64,000 nt of DNA, taken from positions 1-64,000 of the forward strand of contig QHBT01000032.1 in assembly GCA_003244185.1 (NCBI GenBank). Reading direction: 5' to 3'. The notes under the pieces were generated by a model. The model worked only from the letters and a program-made list of their open reading frames with translations, was not told the DNA's origin and did not search any database. Source of the stretch: Candidatus Dormiibacter spiritus. GTDB taxonomy: Bacteria; Chloroflexota; Dormibacteria; Dormibacterales; Dormibacteraceae. Below, piece by piece: positions 36,170 through 43,841 of this stretch (position 1 is the first letter of the stretch; every line of letters starts with the position of its first letter). Both the position numbers and the translations under genes were made by a program.

Positions 36170-36356
36170 GGGAGGCCGGCTCAAGCCAGCGACCTCAGTC
36201 GATTGCTAGGCGGTCGCCAGGCCGATCGTCCGCGCCGCCTCCAATTGTTTGCTGTGGCGGCCCCACCAGAGTCACCTCGCCGTCGCCAGCCAGTTGGCCC
36301 CAGCGAGCCGGGAACTCCCAATGGTGACGATCACACAGCCTTAGACTTACCCGCCG

Positions 36357-37151
36357 ATGGCCGAAGCCGAGCGGAAGTACCACGTGGGGCTGACCGCGGG
36401 CGAGGTCGGCGAGTACGTCCTTTACCCCGGAGATCCCTTCCGGACGCCGCTGATCGGGGGCTACTTTGAGGACGCTCGGGAGATGGCCTTCAGCCGCGAG
36501 TACCGAACCTTCACGGGGACCCTGGAGGGTGCCAAGATTTCGGCCGTCTCGAGCGGTATCGGCGGCCCCTCGGCGGCGATCGGGATTGAGGAGCTGAGCG
36601 ATCTCGGCGTTCACACCTTCCTCCGGGTCGGTACCTGCGGCGGCGCTCAGCGCGAGATCAAGATGGGCGACCTGGTGATCGTCACCGGCGCCGTAAGGAG
36701 CGAGGGTACCCCCAACGACTATGTCCCTCTGGAATACCCGGCCATCGCCAGCCTGGATGTGGTGGTGGCCGCTCGCGACGCCGCCGAGGCGGCCGGAGCC
36801 CCCTACCACCTGGGAGTGGTTCGCTCGGTGGACGCGCTCTACCCGGAGCTCCTCCCCGACCGGATGCCCAAGCGCGAGCAGCTGAAGCAGGAGCTGGAGG
36901 TCTGGTCCCGAGCGGGCGTCGTCGCCAACGACATGGAGTCCTCCACCGTCCTGGTCGTCAGCGCCCTTCGTAAGTGCCGGGCCGGCGTCATCCTGCTCTG
37001 TGTCGACGAGCTCGGGGCGGGCGAGATCCAGCACCTTGACCCCTCCTACATGGACAGGATGCTGGGAGTGGCTGTCGACGCCGTCCGCCGCCTGGTCCAG
37101 CGCGATCGGAGCGCCGCTAGACAGCAGCCCGACGGCACGCTCAGCGGTTGA
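36357..37151 (+). CDS. udp: uridine phosphorylase-type nucleoside phosphorylase
   Basis: A 264-residue NP-I family enzyme. YPGDPFRTPLI (phosphate-binding Arg), VSSGIGGPSAAIGIEEL, FLRVGTCGGAQ and the substrate motif NDMESSTVLV (Glu-Met-Glu type) match uridine phosphorylases. It converts uridine (possibly deoxyuridine or adenosine) to base and sugar-1-phosphate. The C-terminus overlaps the 3' end of the convergent adenosine deaminase gene by 11 bp. Its role in the island is a second phosphorolysis specificity beside the pyrimidine phosphorylase. Confidence 0.9.
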   Translation: MAEAERKYHVGLTAGEVGEYVLYPGDPFRTPLIGGYFEDAREMAFSREYRTFTGTLEGAKISAVSSGIGGPSAAIGIEELSDLGVHTFLRVGTCGGAQREIKMGDLVIVTGAVRSEGTPNDYVPLEYPAIASLDVVVAARDAAEAAGAPYHLGVVRSVDALYPELLPDRMPKREQLKQELEVWSRAGVVANDMESSTVLVVSALRKCRAGVILLCVDELGAGEIQHLDPSYMDRMLGVAVDAVRRLVQRDRSAARQQPDGTLSG

Positions 37152-38094
37152 AGGCTGCCGCCCGCGCGATCCTGTCGGCCTCCGCCAGCTCTGCCTCGCT
37201 GAGACCCATCTCGCTCAGGCAGAGCTCGAACTCCCTGGAGAGCGTCGTGTCCGCCACCGTCCGGGAGTCGGTGCTGATAGTGCAGCGGACGCCTGACCGC
37301 AGCAGCGCGGGGAGGGGGTGCTCCGCCACGGAGGGGACAGCCTTGCACTTCCAGTTGGCTGTCGGGCAGACGTCGAGAACCACCCCCTCCGCCCGTATCC
37401 GCTCCACTATCTCGGGGCGGCGGGCACCGATGACGCCGTGCGCGATCCGCTCCAGCCCAAGGTCCAGGGCCGCCAGGACTGATTCCGGAGGACCAGCCTC
37501 GCCGGCGTGACAGGTGAGGTGCAGGCCGGCAGCGCGGGCTGCCTGGAAGGCCGGGCGGTGCGGCTCGACCGGATATCTTGCCTCGTCTCCAGCGAGATCG
37601 AAGCCGACCAGGCCCCGGCCCGCAAACGAGCCAGCCGTGCGCGCGAGGTCGACGTTCTCCTCGACAGGGTGATGGCGCATGGCGCAGGCGATCGCAACGG
37701 CTGTGATGGGACCCTGAGCCAGACCCCGGAGCACCGCCTCGATTACGCGCCCGACCGTCAGGCAGGCGCGGCGGTGTAGCAGCGGCGCCCAACGGACCTC
37801 CAGATAGTCGATGCCGTCGGCGGCCGAGTCGAGACAGAGCTCCCGTGCCGATCGCTCCAGCGCCTCCTCTGTCTGGAGGACGGCGAGCGCATCGTCGAAG
37901 TAGCCGAGGTACTCCGCCTGAGAGGAGCAGGAGCCAGGAGCCACGAGGCGGAGGGGACGAGGCACATCAAGGCCCTGAGCGTCTGCCAGCTCCTGCGCGG
38001 TGCGTGGCCGAACAGCACCGTCCAAATGACAGTGCAGCTCGGCCTTCGGCCACTCAGGAAACGCCGAGATGGTCTTCCGCCCCGTGTTGATCAA
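37141..38094 (-). CDS. add: adenosine deaminase
   Basis: A 317-residue amidohydrolase converting (deoxy)adenosine to (deoxy)inosine. Zinc ligands are in HCHLDG (H21, H23), the substrate-binding GFDLAGDEARYP, the CHAGEAG motif with the catalytic Glu/His, the IAHGV His, and the late metal Asp in STDSRTVADTTLSREF (where many Adds have TDDP). It is shorter than the E. coli enzyme by ~15 residues but complete. It ends tail-to-tail with udp, supplying inosine for phosphorolysis. Confidence 0.93.
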   Translation of the reverse strand: MINTGRKTISAFPEWPKAELHCHLDGAVRPRTAQELADAQGLDVPRPLRLVAPGSCSSQAEYLGYFDDALAVLQTEEALERSARELCLDSAADGIDYLEVRWAPLLHRRACLTVGRVIEAVLRGLAQGPITAVAIACAMRHHPVEENVDLARTAGSFAGRGLVGFDLAGDEARYPVEPHRPAFQAARAAGLHLTCHAGEAGPPESVLAALDLGLERIAHGVIGARRPEIVERIRAEGVVLDVCPTANWKCKAVPSVAEHPLPALLRSGVRCTISTDSRTVADTTLSREFELCLSEMGLSEAELAEADRIARAAAFNR

Positions 38095-38153
38095 GTCTCA
38101 CCACGCCATCATGGGGCTGTCCCACATGGCCTCGAGAGGAGAGTATTGAGAGA

Positions 38154-39416
38154 GTGGAGCGCACGCAAGCGGCCGAACGATCCCGAATCGCCGATCCGGG
38201 ATTGGCTCCGGAGGGCGCGCAGCGGATCGAATGGGTGGCCAGGCATTCGCCGGTTCTGAACCGCTTGGCCCGAGCTCGCCTGGGCGACGGTGCGCTCAGC
38301 GGTAAGCGGATCGCGCTGGTCGTGCACCTGGAGGCCAAGACCGCTTACCTGGCGACCCTGCTGGCGGAGACAGGGGCCGAGGTGGTCGTCGCGGGCAGCA
38401 ACCCTGGCTCGACCCAGGACTCAGTGGCGGCGGCCCTGGTCGGGCGCGGGATCGAGGTGCATGGCGTCCATGACTCCGAGCCAGACGCCTTCGAGGCCGA
38501 CTTGATGGCCGTTGCTGACAGCCGACCCGAGCTCATCATCGACGACGGCGCGGAGCTCACTACGCGGTTGGTCAGGCATCGATCCGACCTGGTCCCCGGG
38601 CTGCGCGGAGTGACTGAGCAGACCACAACCGGCGTCCACCGCCTGCGTGCTCTGGCGGCCGCCGGCAGGCTCAGCTTCCCCGCGATCGCCGCCAACGACG
38701 CCCTCTGCAAGCACCTCTTCGACAACCGCTACGGGACCGGCCAGTCAACCCTGACCGCGATCCTGCGCCTCACCAACCGCAGCGCCGCCGGCAAGGAGTT
38801 CTGCATAGTGGGCTACGGCTGGGTGGGCAAGGGACTTGCCCGCTACGCCGCAGGTCTCGGGGGCAGGGTGACAGTGGTGGAGGTCGATCCGATCCCCGCC
38901 CTGGAAGCGCACATGGACGGTCATCGCGTGGCGCGCCTGGCAGATGCACTGCCTGACGCCGACGTCGTAATCACCGCCACGGGTGGGGTCGAGGCCGTGG
39001 GCCGCGAGCACTGGGCGCTGCTCCGGGACGACGTCCTGCTCGCCAACGCCGGCCATCACGACCGTGAGATCGATGTGGAGACCCTGGACGCAGTCGCCGA
39101 CCGCGTGGAGGACGTCAGGCCGGGCGTTCGCCGTTACAGTCTGGCCGGCGGCGTCCGCTGCTACCTGCTCGCCGAAGGGCGACTGGTCAACATCGCCGGC
39201 GCTGACGGTCACCCGGTCGAGATCATGGATCTGTCATTCGCCGTCCAGGCCCTGGCCGTGCACCACCTTGCCTCTATGAGGCTCGAGCCTGGTCTGCACA
39301 AGCTGCCTGCCGAGCTGGACAGTGAGATCGCCCGGACCAAGCTGGCGGCCCTGAGCATCAGGCTCGACGAGCTGACGCCCTCCCAGCGCGCCTTCTTCGA
39401 GCAGTGGCAGGCGTGA
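38154..39416 (+). CDS. adenosylhomocysteinase-like protein, first paralogue
   Basis: A 420-residue SAH-hydrolase-family protein starting at GTG. It resembles the archaeal/thermophile branch: HLEAKTAYLATLLAETGAEV, GSNPGSTQDSVAAAL, NDALCKHLFDNRYGTGQST, GYGWVGKGLARYA (NAD loop) and DGHPVEIMDLSF. Compared with human AHCY it keeps H55, D131, K186, D190, H301 and H353, but E156 is Gln (TEQTTTG). It overlaps the next gene, a paralogue, by 13 nt. It would cleave SAH or S-inosylhomocysteine to homocysteine and the nucleoside. The E-to-Q change makes its activity uncertain. Confidence 0.85.
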   Translation: MERTQAAERSRIADPGLAPEGAQRIEWVARHSPVLNRLARARLGDGALSGKRIALVVHLEAKTAYLATLLAETGAEVVVAGSNPGSTQDSVAAALVGRGIEVHGVHDSEPDAFEADLMAVADSRPELIIDDGAELTTRLVRHRSDLVPGLRGVTEQTTTGVHRLRALAAAGRLSFPAIAANDALCKHLFDNRYGTGQSTLTAILRLTNRSAAGKEFCIVGYGWVGKGLARYAAGLGGRVTVVEVDPIPALEAHMDGHRVARLADALPDADVVITATGGVEAVGREHWALLRDDVLLANAGHHDREIDVETLDAVADRVEDVRPGVRRYSLAGGVRCYLLAEGRLVNIAGADGHPVEIMDLSFAVQALAVHHLASMRLEPGLHKLPAELDSEIARTKLAALSIRLDELTPSQRAFFEQWQA

Positions 39417-40678
39417 GGCGGCACAGCCTGCGGTCAGTGGTCAAGGATCCCCAGCTCGCCCCCGGGGGCGGGCGCAAGCTCGACCTGGCGGGCACCTGGG
39501 CGCCTGTTTTGAACCGCGTCCGCGAGCGGCTGCTGGCCGAGGGCAGCGTGCGGGACCGTCGGATCGGGATCATCCTGCCGGTCGAGCCCAAGACCGCCTA
39601 CCTCGCCGTGATGCTGGCCCAATCCGGCGCGCAGGTGGCGCTGGCCGCCCCCGGGGCGCTCACCCAGGATGACGTCGCGGCCGGTGTGGCAGAGCGCGGG
39701 GTCCAGGTGTTCGCCCGCAGCGACTCGACTCCTGAGGAGGAGCTCGAGTTCTACTCGGAGGTGCTGGATCGCCGGCCGGAGGTGGTGATCGACGACCGGG
39801 CAGCGCTCATTCGAATGGCCCACACGACCCACCCGCAGGCGCTCCAGGACCTGATCGGCGCCTCCGAGGAGACCACCACGGGCGTCGTAACGCTGCGGGC
39901 GATGGCAAGAGCCGGAGCGCTCCGGATCCCCTGTATCGCCGCCAACGACGCCAGGTGCAAGCACCTCTTCGACAACCGCTACGGAACAGGCCAGTCGACC
40001 ATCACAGCCGTGCTTGACTCGACCAATCTGCTGCTGGCGGGCAAGGTTCTGCTGGTCATCGGCTACTCCTGGGTGGGGAAAGGGATTGCGGCGCGAGCCC
40101 GCGGCATGGGAGCCAAGGTCACAGTCAGCGAGGTCGACCCGATAGCTGCGCTCGAGGCCCTTCACGATGGCTTCCGAGTCGCGCCGGTCACGGAGGCGTG
40201 CCAGACGGCCGAGATCGTCATGACGGCCACAGGCGTACCCAACGCGCTTCCGCTAGAGGCGATCGAGCGCCTGCCCGACGGGGCGCTGCTGGCGAACGCG
40301 GGGGCGGTCGACGATGAGTTCGACATGCTCAGGCTGCGCGAGCGGGCGCCAGGGGCGCGGTTGGTGCGGCGGAACGTGGAGGAGTTCCGGCTGGCCGAGG
40401 GCCGGTCGGTGTTTGTCATCGGCGACGGTAAGGTGGTCAACCTCTCGGCCGGCGAGGGCCATCCGGTGGAGATCATGGATCTCACCTTTTCGGTGCAGGC
40501 TCTCTCAGCTCGTCACCTGCTGCTCCGCGGCAGTGAGATGGACTCTGGTGTTCACCTGCCGCCCCCTGAGATCGACGAATGGGTGGCGCGGCAAAAGCTG
40601 GAAAGCCTCGGTGTGAGCATCGATCACCTGACCCCTGAGCAGGAGAGCTTCTTCAGCGACTGGGAGGCTCACGCTTAG
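39404..40678 (+). CDS. adenosylhomocysteinase-like protein, second paralogue
   Basis: A 424-residue paralogue of the preceding protein, starting at GTG inside its 3' end. It keeps E156 (SEETTTG), K186 and D190 (ARCKHLFDNRYGTGQST), the NAD loop (GYSWVGKGIAARA) and H353 (EGHPVEIMDLTF). H55 is replaced by Pro (LPVEPKTAYL) and H301 by Ala (NAGAVDDEFD); STQD becomes LTQD. These losses are in positions intact in the first paralogue, so the two may form a mixed oligomer or this one may act on a different ligand. NAD binding should be retained. Confidence 0.85.
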   Translation: MAGVRRHSLRSVVKDPQLAPGGGRKLDLAGTWAPVLNRVRERLLAEGSVRDRRIGIILPVEPKTAYLAVMLAQSGAQVALAAPGALTQDDVAAGVAERGVQVFARSDSTPEEELEFYSEVLDRRPEVVIDDRAALIRMAHTTHPQALQDLIGASEETTTGVVTLRAMARAGALRIPCIAANDARCKHLFDNRYGTGQSTITAVLDSTNLLLAGKVLLVIGYSWVGKGIAARARGMGAKVTVSEVDPIAALEALHDGFRVAPVTEACQTAEIVMTATGVPNALPLEAIERLPDGALLANAGAVDDEFDMLRLRERAPGARLVRRNVEEFRLAEGRSVFVIGDGKVVNLSAGEGHPVEIMDLTFSVQALSARHLLLRGSEMDSGVHLPPPEIDEWVARQKLESLGVSIDHLTPEQESFFSDWEAHA

Positions 40679-40761
40679 TGTCCCGCGCCAGAGATTCGTT
40701 GGCATATTGCGGCTCCCGACACCGATGCCAGCGTCATGGGGCCCGGCCCGTCGTCGCACGC

Positions 40762-40776
40762 CCCCGCTCCGCGGGG
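40762..40776. other. short hairpin downstream of the second SAHH-like gene
   Basis: CCCCGC-TCC-GCGGGG is a perfect 6-bp stem with a 3-nt loop, 84 bp after the stop of the second SAHH-like gene. No T-tract follows. Confidence 0.4.
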
Positions 40777-40824
40777 CCCCCGGCTGGAAAATGCGCTCCT
40801 CCTAGTTCCACCCCTTCGTTGGCC

Positions 40825-40853
40825 TCGGCGCCCGGACCGGCGTCCTCCGGGCG
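40825..40853. other. 10-bp perfect hairpin before the deaminase gene
   Basis: GGCGCCCGGA (40825-40834) pairs perfectly with TCCGGGCGCC (40844-40853) around a 9-nt loop, 44 nt before the TTG start of the amidohydrolase gene. It is the strongest stem-loop in the island. Without a T-run it is more likely an mRNA processing, attenuation or protein-binding site than a terminator. Confidence 0.6.
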
Positions 40854-40897
40854 CCTGCCACAATCTACTCAACGAACCCCTGGCGTGGGACACTAAC

Positions 40898-42202
40898 TTG
40901 TCGATCCGTTACCGAGCCGACGCAGTGGTCACCTGCGATCCAGCCTTCAGCGTCCACCGGCCCGGCGTGGTCGAGGTGGAGCGGGGCCGGATCAGCTGGG
41001 TGGGCTCTGCCGCCGACGCGCCCCCGACCTCCGGACCGGAGCATCGGTTGGCCGGCCTGCTCATGCCAGGACTTGTGAACGTGCACTGTCACTCACCGAT
41101 GACGCTGTTCCGCGGCGCTGCTGAGGACGTGCCGCTCGCAGTCTTTCTCCGCGAGCTACTGTGGCCACGCGAGAGTCGCCTGGAAAGGGACGACGTCTAC
41201 TGGGGCATGACGCTGGCCTGTGCCGAGCTCTTGCGCGCAGGCGTCACCACCACCTGCGAGATGTACATGCAGGAGGAGGCCATCCTCGCGGCGGTGCTTG
41301 ACGCCGGAACGCGCTGCCTGCTCACTCCCGGAGTCTTGGAGATGCCTTCGTGGCCTCGCTTCCCGAGCTGGCGTCGGCGGCTCGCCGACGTTCTCGCCTT
41401 CCGCGCCGAACACGCAGCTGCACATGAGCGCGTCGAGGTGGGCGTCGCCGCGCACTCGGCCTACGCCCTTCCGCTGGAAGGCGTGACCGCGGTGGCCCGG
41501 GCCGCCCAGGAAGTGGGCGCCCTCTTTCACATCCACGTGGCGGAGACGCGGGATGAGGCGCAGGAGCTCGAGCGCCAGCACGGCAAGACTGTTCCTGCAC
41601 TCCTCGCCGATCAAGGCTGCTTTGACGGCCGGGTGCTCGCCGCCCACTGCGTTTGGCTCTCCGACGCCGATCTCCAGCTGTTCGCCGAGCATGATGTGGC
41701 CGTGGCCCACTGTCCCCAGAGCAACGCGAAGCTCGGGGCGGGCATCGCGCGTCTCACCGACATGCTGCGCTTGCGGCTGCGCGTTGGCCTGGGCACCGAT
41801 GGTCCTGCCTCCAACAACGACTTGGACCTCTGGGAGGAGATGCGGCTGACACCGCTTCTCGCCCGTCTCAAGACAGGCGAGGCGCAGGCCCTGCCCGCGC
41901 CGGAGGCCGTCCGCCTGGCGACGAGCGGAGGCGCTGCGGCGCTCGGGCGCGACGACATCGGAACCCTCGAGCCTGGCCGGCTGGCGGACATGGTTCTCGT
42001 GCGCCTGGACGACCCGGCTTTCGTCCCGCTGGTGGAGCCTCGGGATGTCTGTTCGCACCTCCTCTGGTCGGCGTCGAGCCGGCTGATCTCTGACGTCTGG
42101 GTGGCTGGGCAGCAGGTGGTGGCCAATGGTGAGTGCCTGACGGTCGACAGGGAGAGGGCGCAGCGCGAGGTCCAGCTGCGAGCTGTCCGCCTGGCGGGCT
42201 GA
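40898..42202 (+). CDS. amidohydrolase: SAH / 5'-methylthioadenosine deaminase-like
   Basis: About 434 residues from a TTG at 40898; the frame extends to 40736, but the upstream part is non-conserved and crosses two hairpins. The TrzN/MtaD-type deaminase metal site is complete: VHCHSP (HxH), HIHVAET, HCVWL and GTDGPASNND (metal Asp). The SNAKLG segment is typical of SAH/MTA/guanine deaminases. Following two SAH-hydrolase-like genes, it most plausibly deaminates SAH, methylthioadenosine or 5'-deoxyadenosine to inosine forms. No good -35/-10 was found in the 219-bp gap upstream. Confidence 0.87.
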   Translation: MSIRYRADAVVTCDPAFSVHRPGVVEVERGRISWVGSAADAPPTSGPEHRLAGLLMPGLVNVHCHSPMTLFRGAAEDVPLAVFLRELLWPRESRLERDDVYWGMTLACAELLRAGVTTTCEMYMQEEAILAAVLDAGTRCLLTPGVLEMPSWPRFPSWRRRLADVLAFRAEHAAAHERVEVGVAAHSAYALPLEGVTAVARAAQEVGALFHIHVAETRDEAQELERQHGKTVPALLADQGCFDGRVLAAHCVWLSDADLQLFAEHDVAVAHCPQSNAKLGAGIARLTDMLRLRLRVGLGTDGPASNNDLDLWEEMRLTPLLARLKTGEAQALPAPEAVRLATSGGAAALGRDDIGTLEPGRLADMVLVRLDDPAFVPLVEPRDVCSHLLWSASSRLISDVWVAGQQVVANGECLTVDRERAQREVQLRAVRLAG

Positions 42203-42224
42203 ACCAACGAGCGGAGGTGTCACG

Positions 42225-42646
42225 ATCGAGGGCGCTGAGCTGGTGAAGTTCGTGCGCCAGCACGGTCTGGCGGTGGTCGCCACCCGCGGGCCGGACGGAG
42301 CCCCGGAGGCGGCCCTGGTCGGGGTCGCGGCCACCGACGAGCTGGAGATCGTCTTCGATACAGCATCCGCTCCCGGAAGTACCGCAACATTCAAGCGGAC
42401 CCTCGGGTCGCGCTCGTGATCGGCTGGGAGGATGAGGTCACTGTGCAGTGCGAGGGCATCGCCGACATCCTGATCGGAGCCGATCGCCTTAGGTGCGTGC
42501 GCGCCTACCTCGAGCAATACCCTGACGGCCGGCGGCGAGCCGAGGACCCCGACATCGCGCACATTCGCGTCCGGCCCTCCTGGGTTCGTCACAGCGACTA
42601 CCGGCCCGGCTCGTTCCGCATCCAGGAGACCCGCCTCGACAGCTAG
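42225..42646 (+). pseudogene. disrupted PPOX-class (pyridoxamine 5'-phosphate oxidase-like) flavin/F420 protein
   Basis: A small split-barrel protein is encoded in two frames. From 42225 one frame gives VKFVRQHGLAVVATRGPDGAPEAALVGVAATDELEIVFDTA, and after ~42365 another continues IRSRKYRNIQADPRVALVIG, VTVQCEGIADIL and RPSWVRHSDYRPG to the stop at 42646. A single missing base reconciles them and gives the usual ~140 residues. The expected start position, 6 nt after GGAGGT, reads ATC rather than ATG. Family members bind FMN or F420, or act as heme/pyridoxal sensors. Either the gene is dead or there are local sequence errors. Confidence 0.75.
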
Positions 42647-42781
42647 CAAAGTCGGCGGCCCCGAGAGCTGGGAACGGCAGCCGCGTCACCAGCCCGCGTA
42701 TCTCAGGCTTGCCGCCCCGCCGTTGTTGCCCTAGACTTCACTCGCGCCGCGCGAAGGGCGCCAGTTTTTGAGGAGGACAGC

Positions 42782-43831
42782 TTGGTTTCGATGAGAGCGT
42801 TTCGGGCGTGGATGGTTGGGGTGATGGCCGTCGCGCTGGTCGCCACCGCCTGCGGCGGCAGCTCAGGCAGCAGCACCGCGGCGAACGGCTGCTCCAAGAC
42901 CTACAAGATCGGCCTGGTCACCGACGTCGGCAAGCTGACCGACAAGTCGTTCAACGCCGCGTCCTGGCAGGGCGTGCAGCAGGCAGCCTCCGACAAGAGC
43001 CTCTGCGTAACCGCCAAGTACATCGAGTCCAATCAGCCGACCGACTACAGGAAAAACATGGAGACGTTCGTCGACCAGAGCTACGACATGATCGTGGCGG
43101 TCGGCTTCCTGATGGCCGACGACACGCTGGCCGAGGCCAAGGCGCACCCCAACGTCAAGTTCACCATCGTCGACAACGCGTACGACGCCGCACCCAGCAA
43201 CCTGGTGGGGCTGGTCTTCAAAGAGGACCAGGCGGGCTATCTGATAGGAGCTCTCGCCGGGCTCTTGACCAAGACCAACACGGTCGGCCAGGTGCTGGGC
43301 CTGAAGATCCCGCCTGTGCAGCGCTATGCCGACGGCTATCTCGCCGGCGTCAAGTCCACCAACCCCAACGCCAAGGTGCTGACCGTCTACCAGGGGCCTG
43401 GTGACGGCGCCGCCTTCAACAATCCGGCCTGGGGCGAGGCCCGCGCGAACGACGAGATCAACCAGGGGGCGGACATCGTCTTTGGCGGCGGCGGCAACAC
43501 AGGCAACGGCGCCCTGATCGGTGCGCTTCAGAAGGGCAAGATGTGCATAGGCGTCGATGTCGACCAGTACCTGAGCTATCCAGACGCCGCCAAGTGCCTC
43601 GTGACGTCGGCCGAAAAACACCTCTCGGTCGCTGTCAAGACCATCATCACGGACGCGGTCCAGAAGAAGTGGCCGGCGGCCACCCTGACCTTTGACGCCA
43701 AGAACAACGGCGTCGGCATCGCCCCCTACCACGACTACGACTCCAAGGTGCCGACGGACGTCAAGACCAAGATCAGCGACATCGAGAAGAAACTGGCCGA
43801 CGGTTCGCTGCAGACCGGGGTCACGATCTAG
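42782..43831 (+). CDS. BMP-family nucleoside-binding lipoprotein of an ABC importer
   Basis: A 349-residue extracytoplasmic solute-binding protein. The signal peptide ends in VALVATAC, giving an N-terminal lipid-modified Cys24, followed by a Ser/Gly linker. The mature part has the PnrA/Med core: KIGLVTDVGKLTDKSFNAASWQGVQ, a FTIVDNAYD strand, VGLVFKEDQAGYLIGALAG and GADIVFGGGGNTGNGALIG. BMP proteins of this type bind purine nucleosides. The TTG start is chosen because GAGGAGG lies 5 nt upstream. It is the first gene of the importer operon. Confidence 0.93.
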   Translation: MVSMRAFRAWMVGVMAVALVATACGGSSGSSTAANGCSKTYKIGLVTDVGKLTDKSFNAASWQGVQQAASDKSLCVTAKYIESNQPTDYRKNMETFVDQSYDMIVAVGFLMADDTLAEAKAHPNVKFTIVDNAYDAAPSNLVGLVFKEDQAGYLIGALAGLLTKTNTVGQVLGLKIPPVQRYADGYLAGVKSTNPNAKVLTVYQGPGDGAAFNNPAWGEARANDEINQGADIVFGGGGNTGNGALIGALQKGKMCIGVDVDQYLSYPDAAKCLVTSAEKHLSVAVKTIITDAVQKKWPAATLTFDAKNNGVGIAPYHDYDSKVPTDVKTKISDIEKKLADGSLQTGVTI

Positions 43832-43841
43832 CGGTCCCCCA

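Noticed and set aside
41156-42649. 497-residue minus-strand frame
   Set aside because: Antisense to the deaminase and the PPOX remnant, with no domain resemblance.
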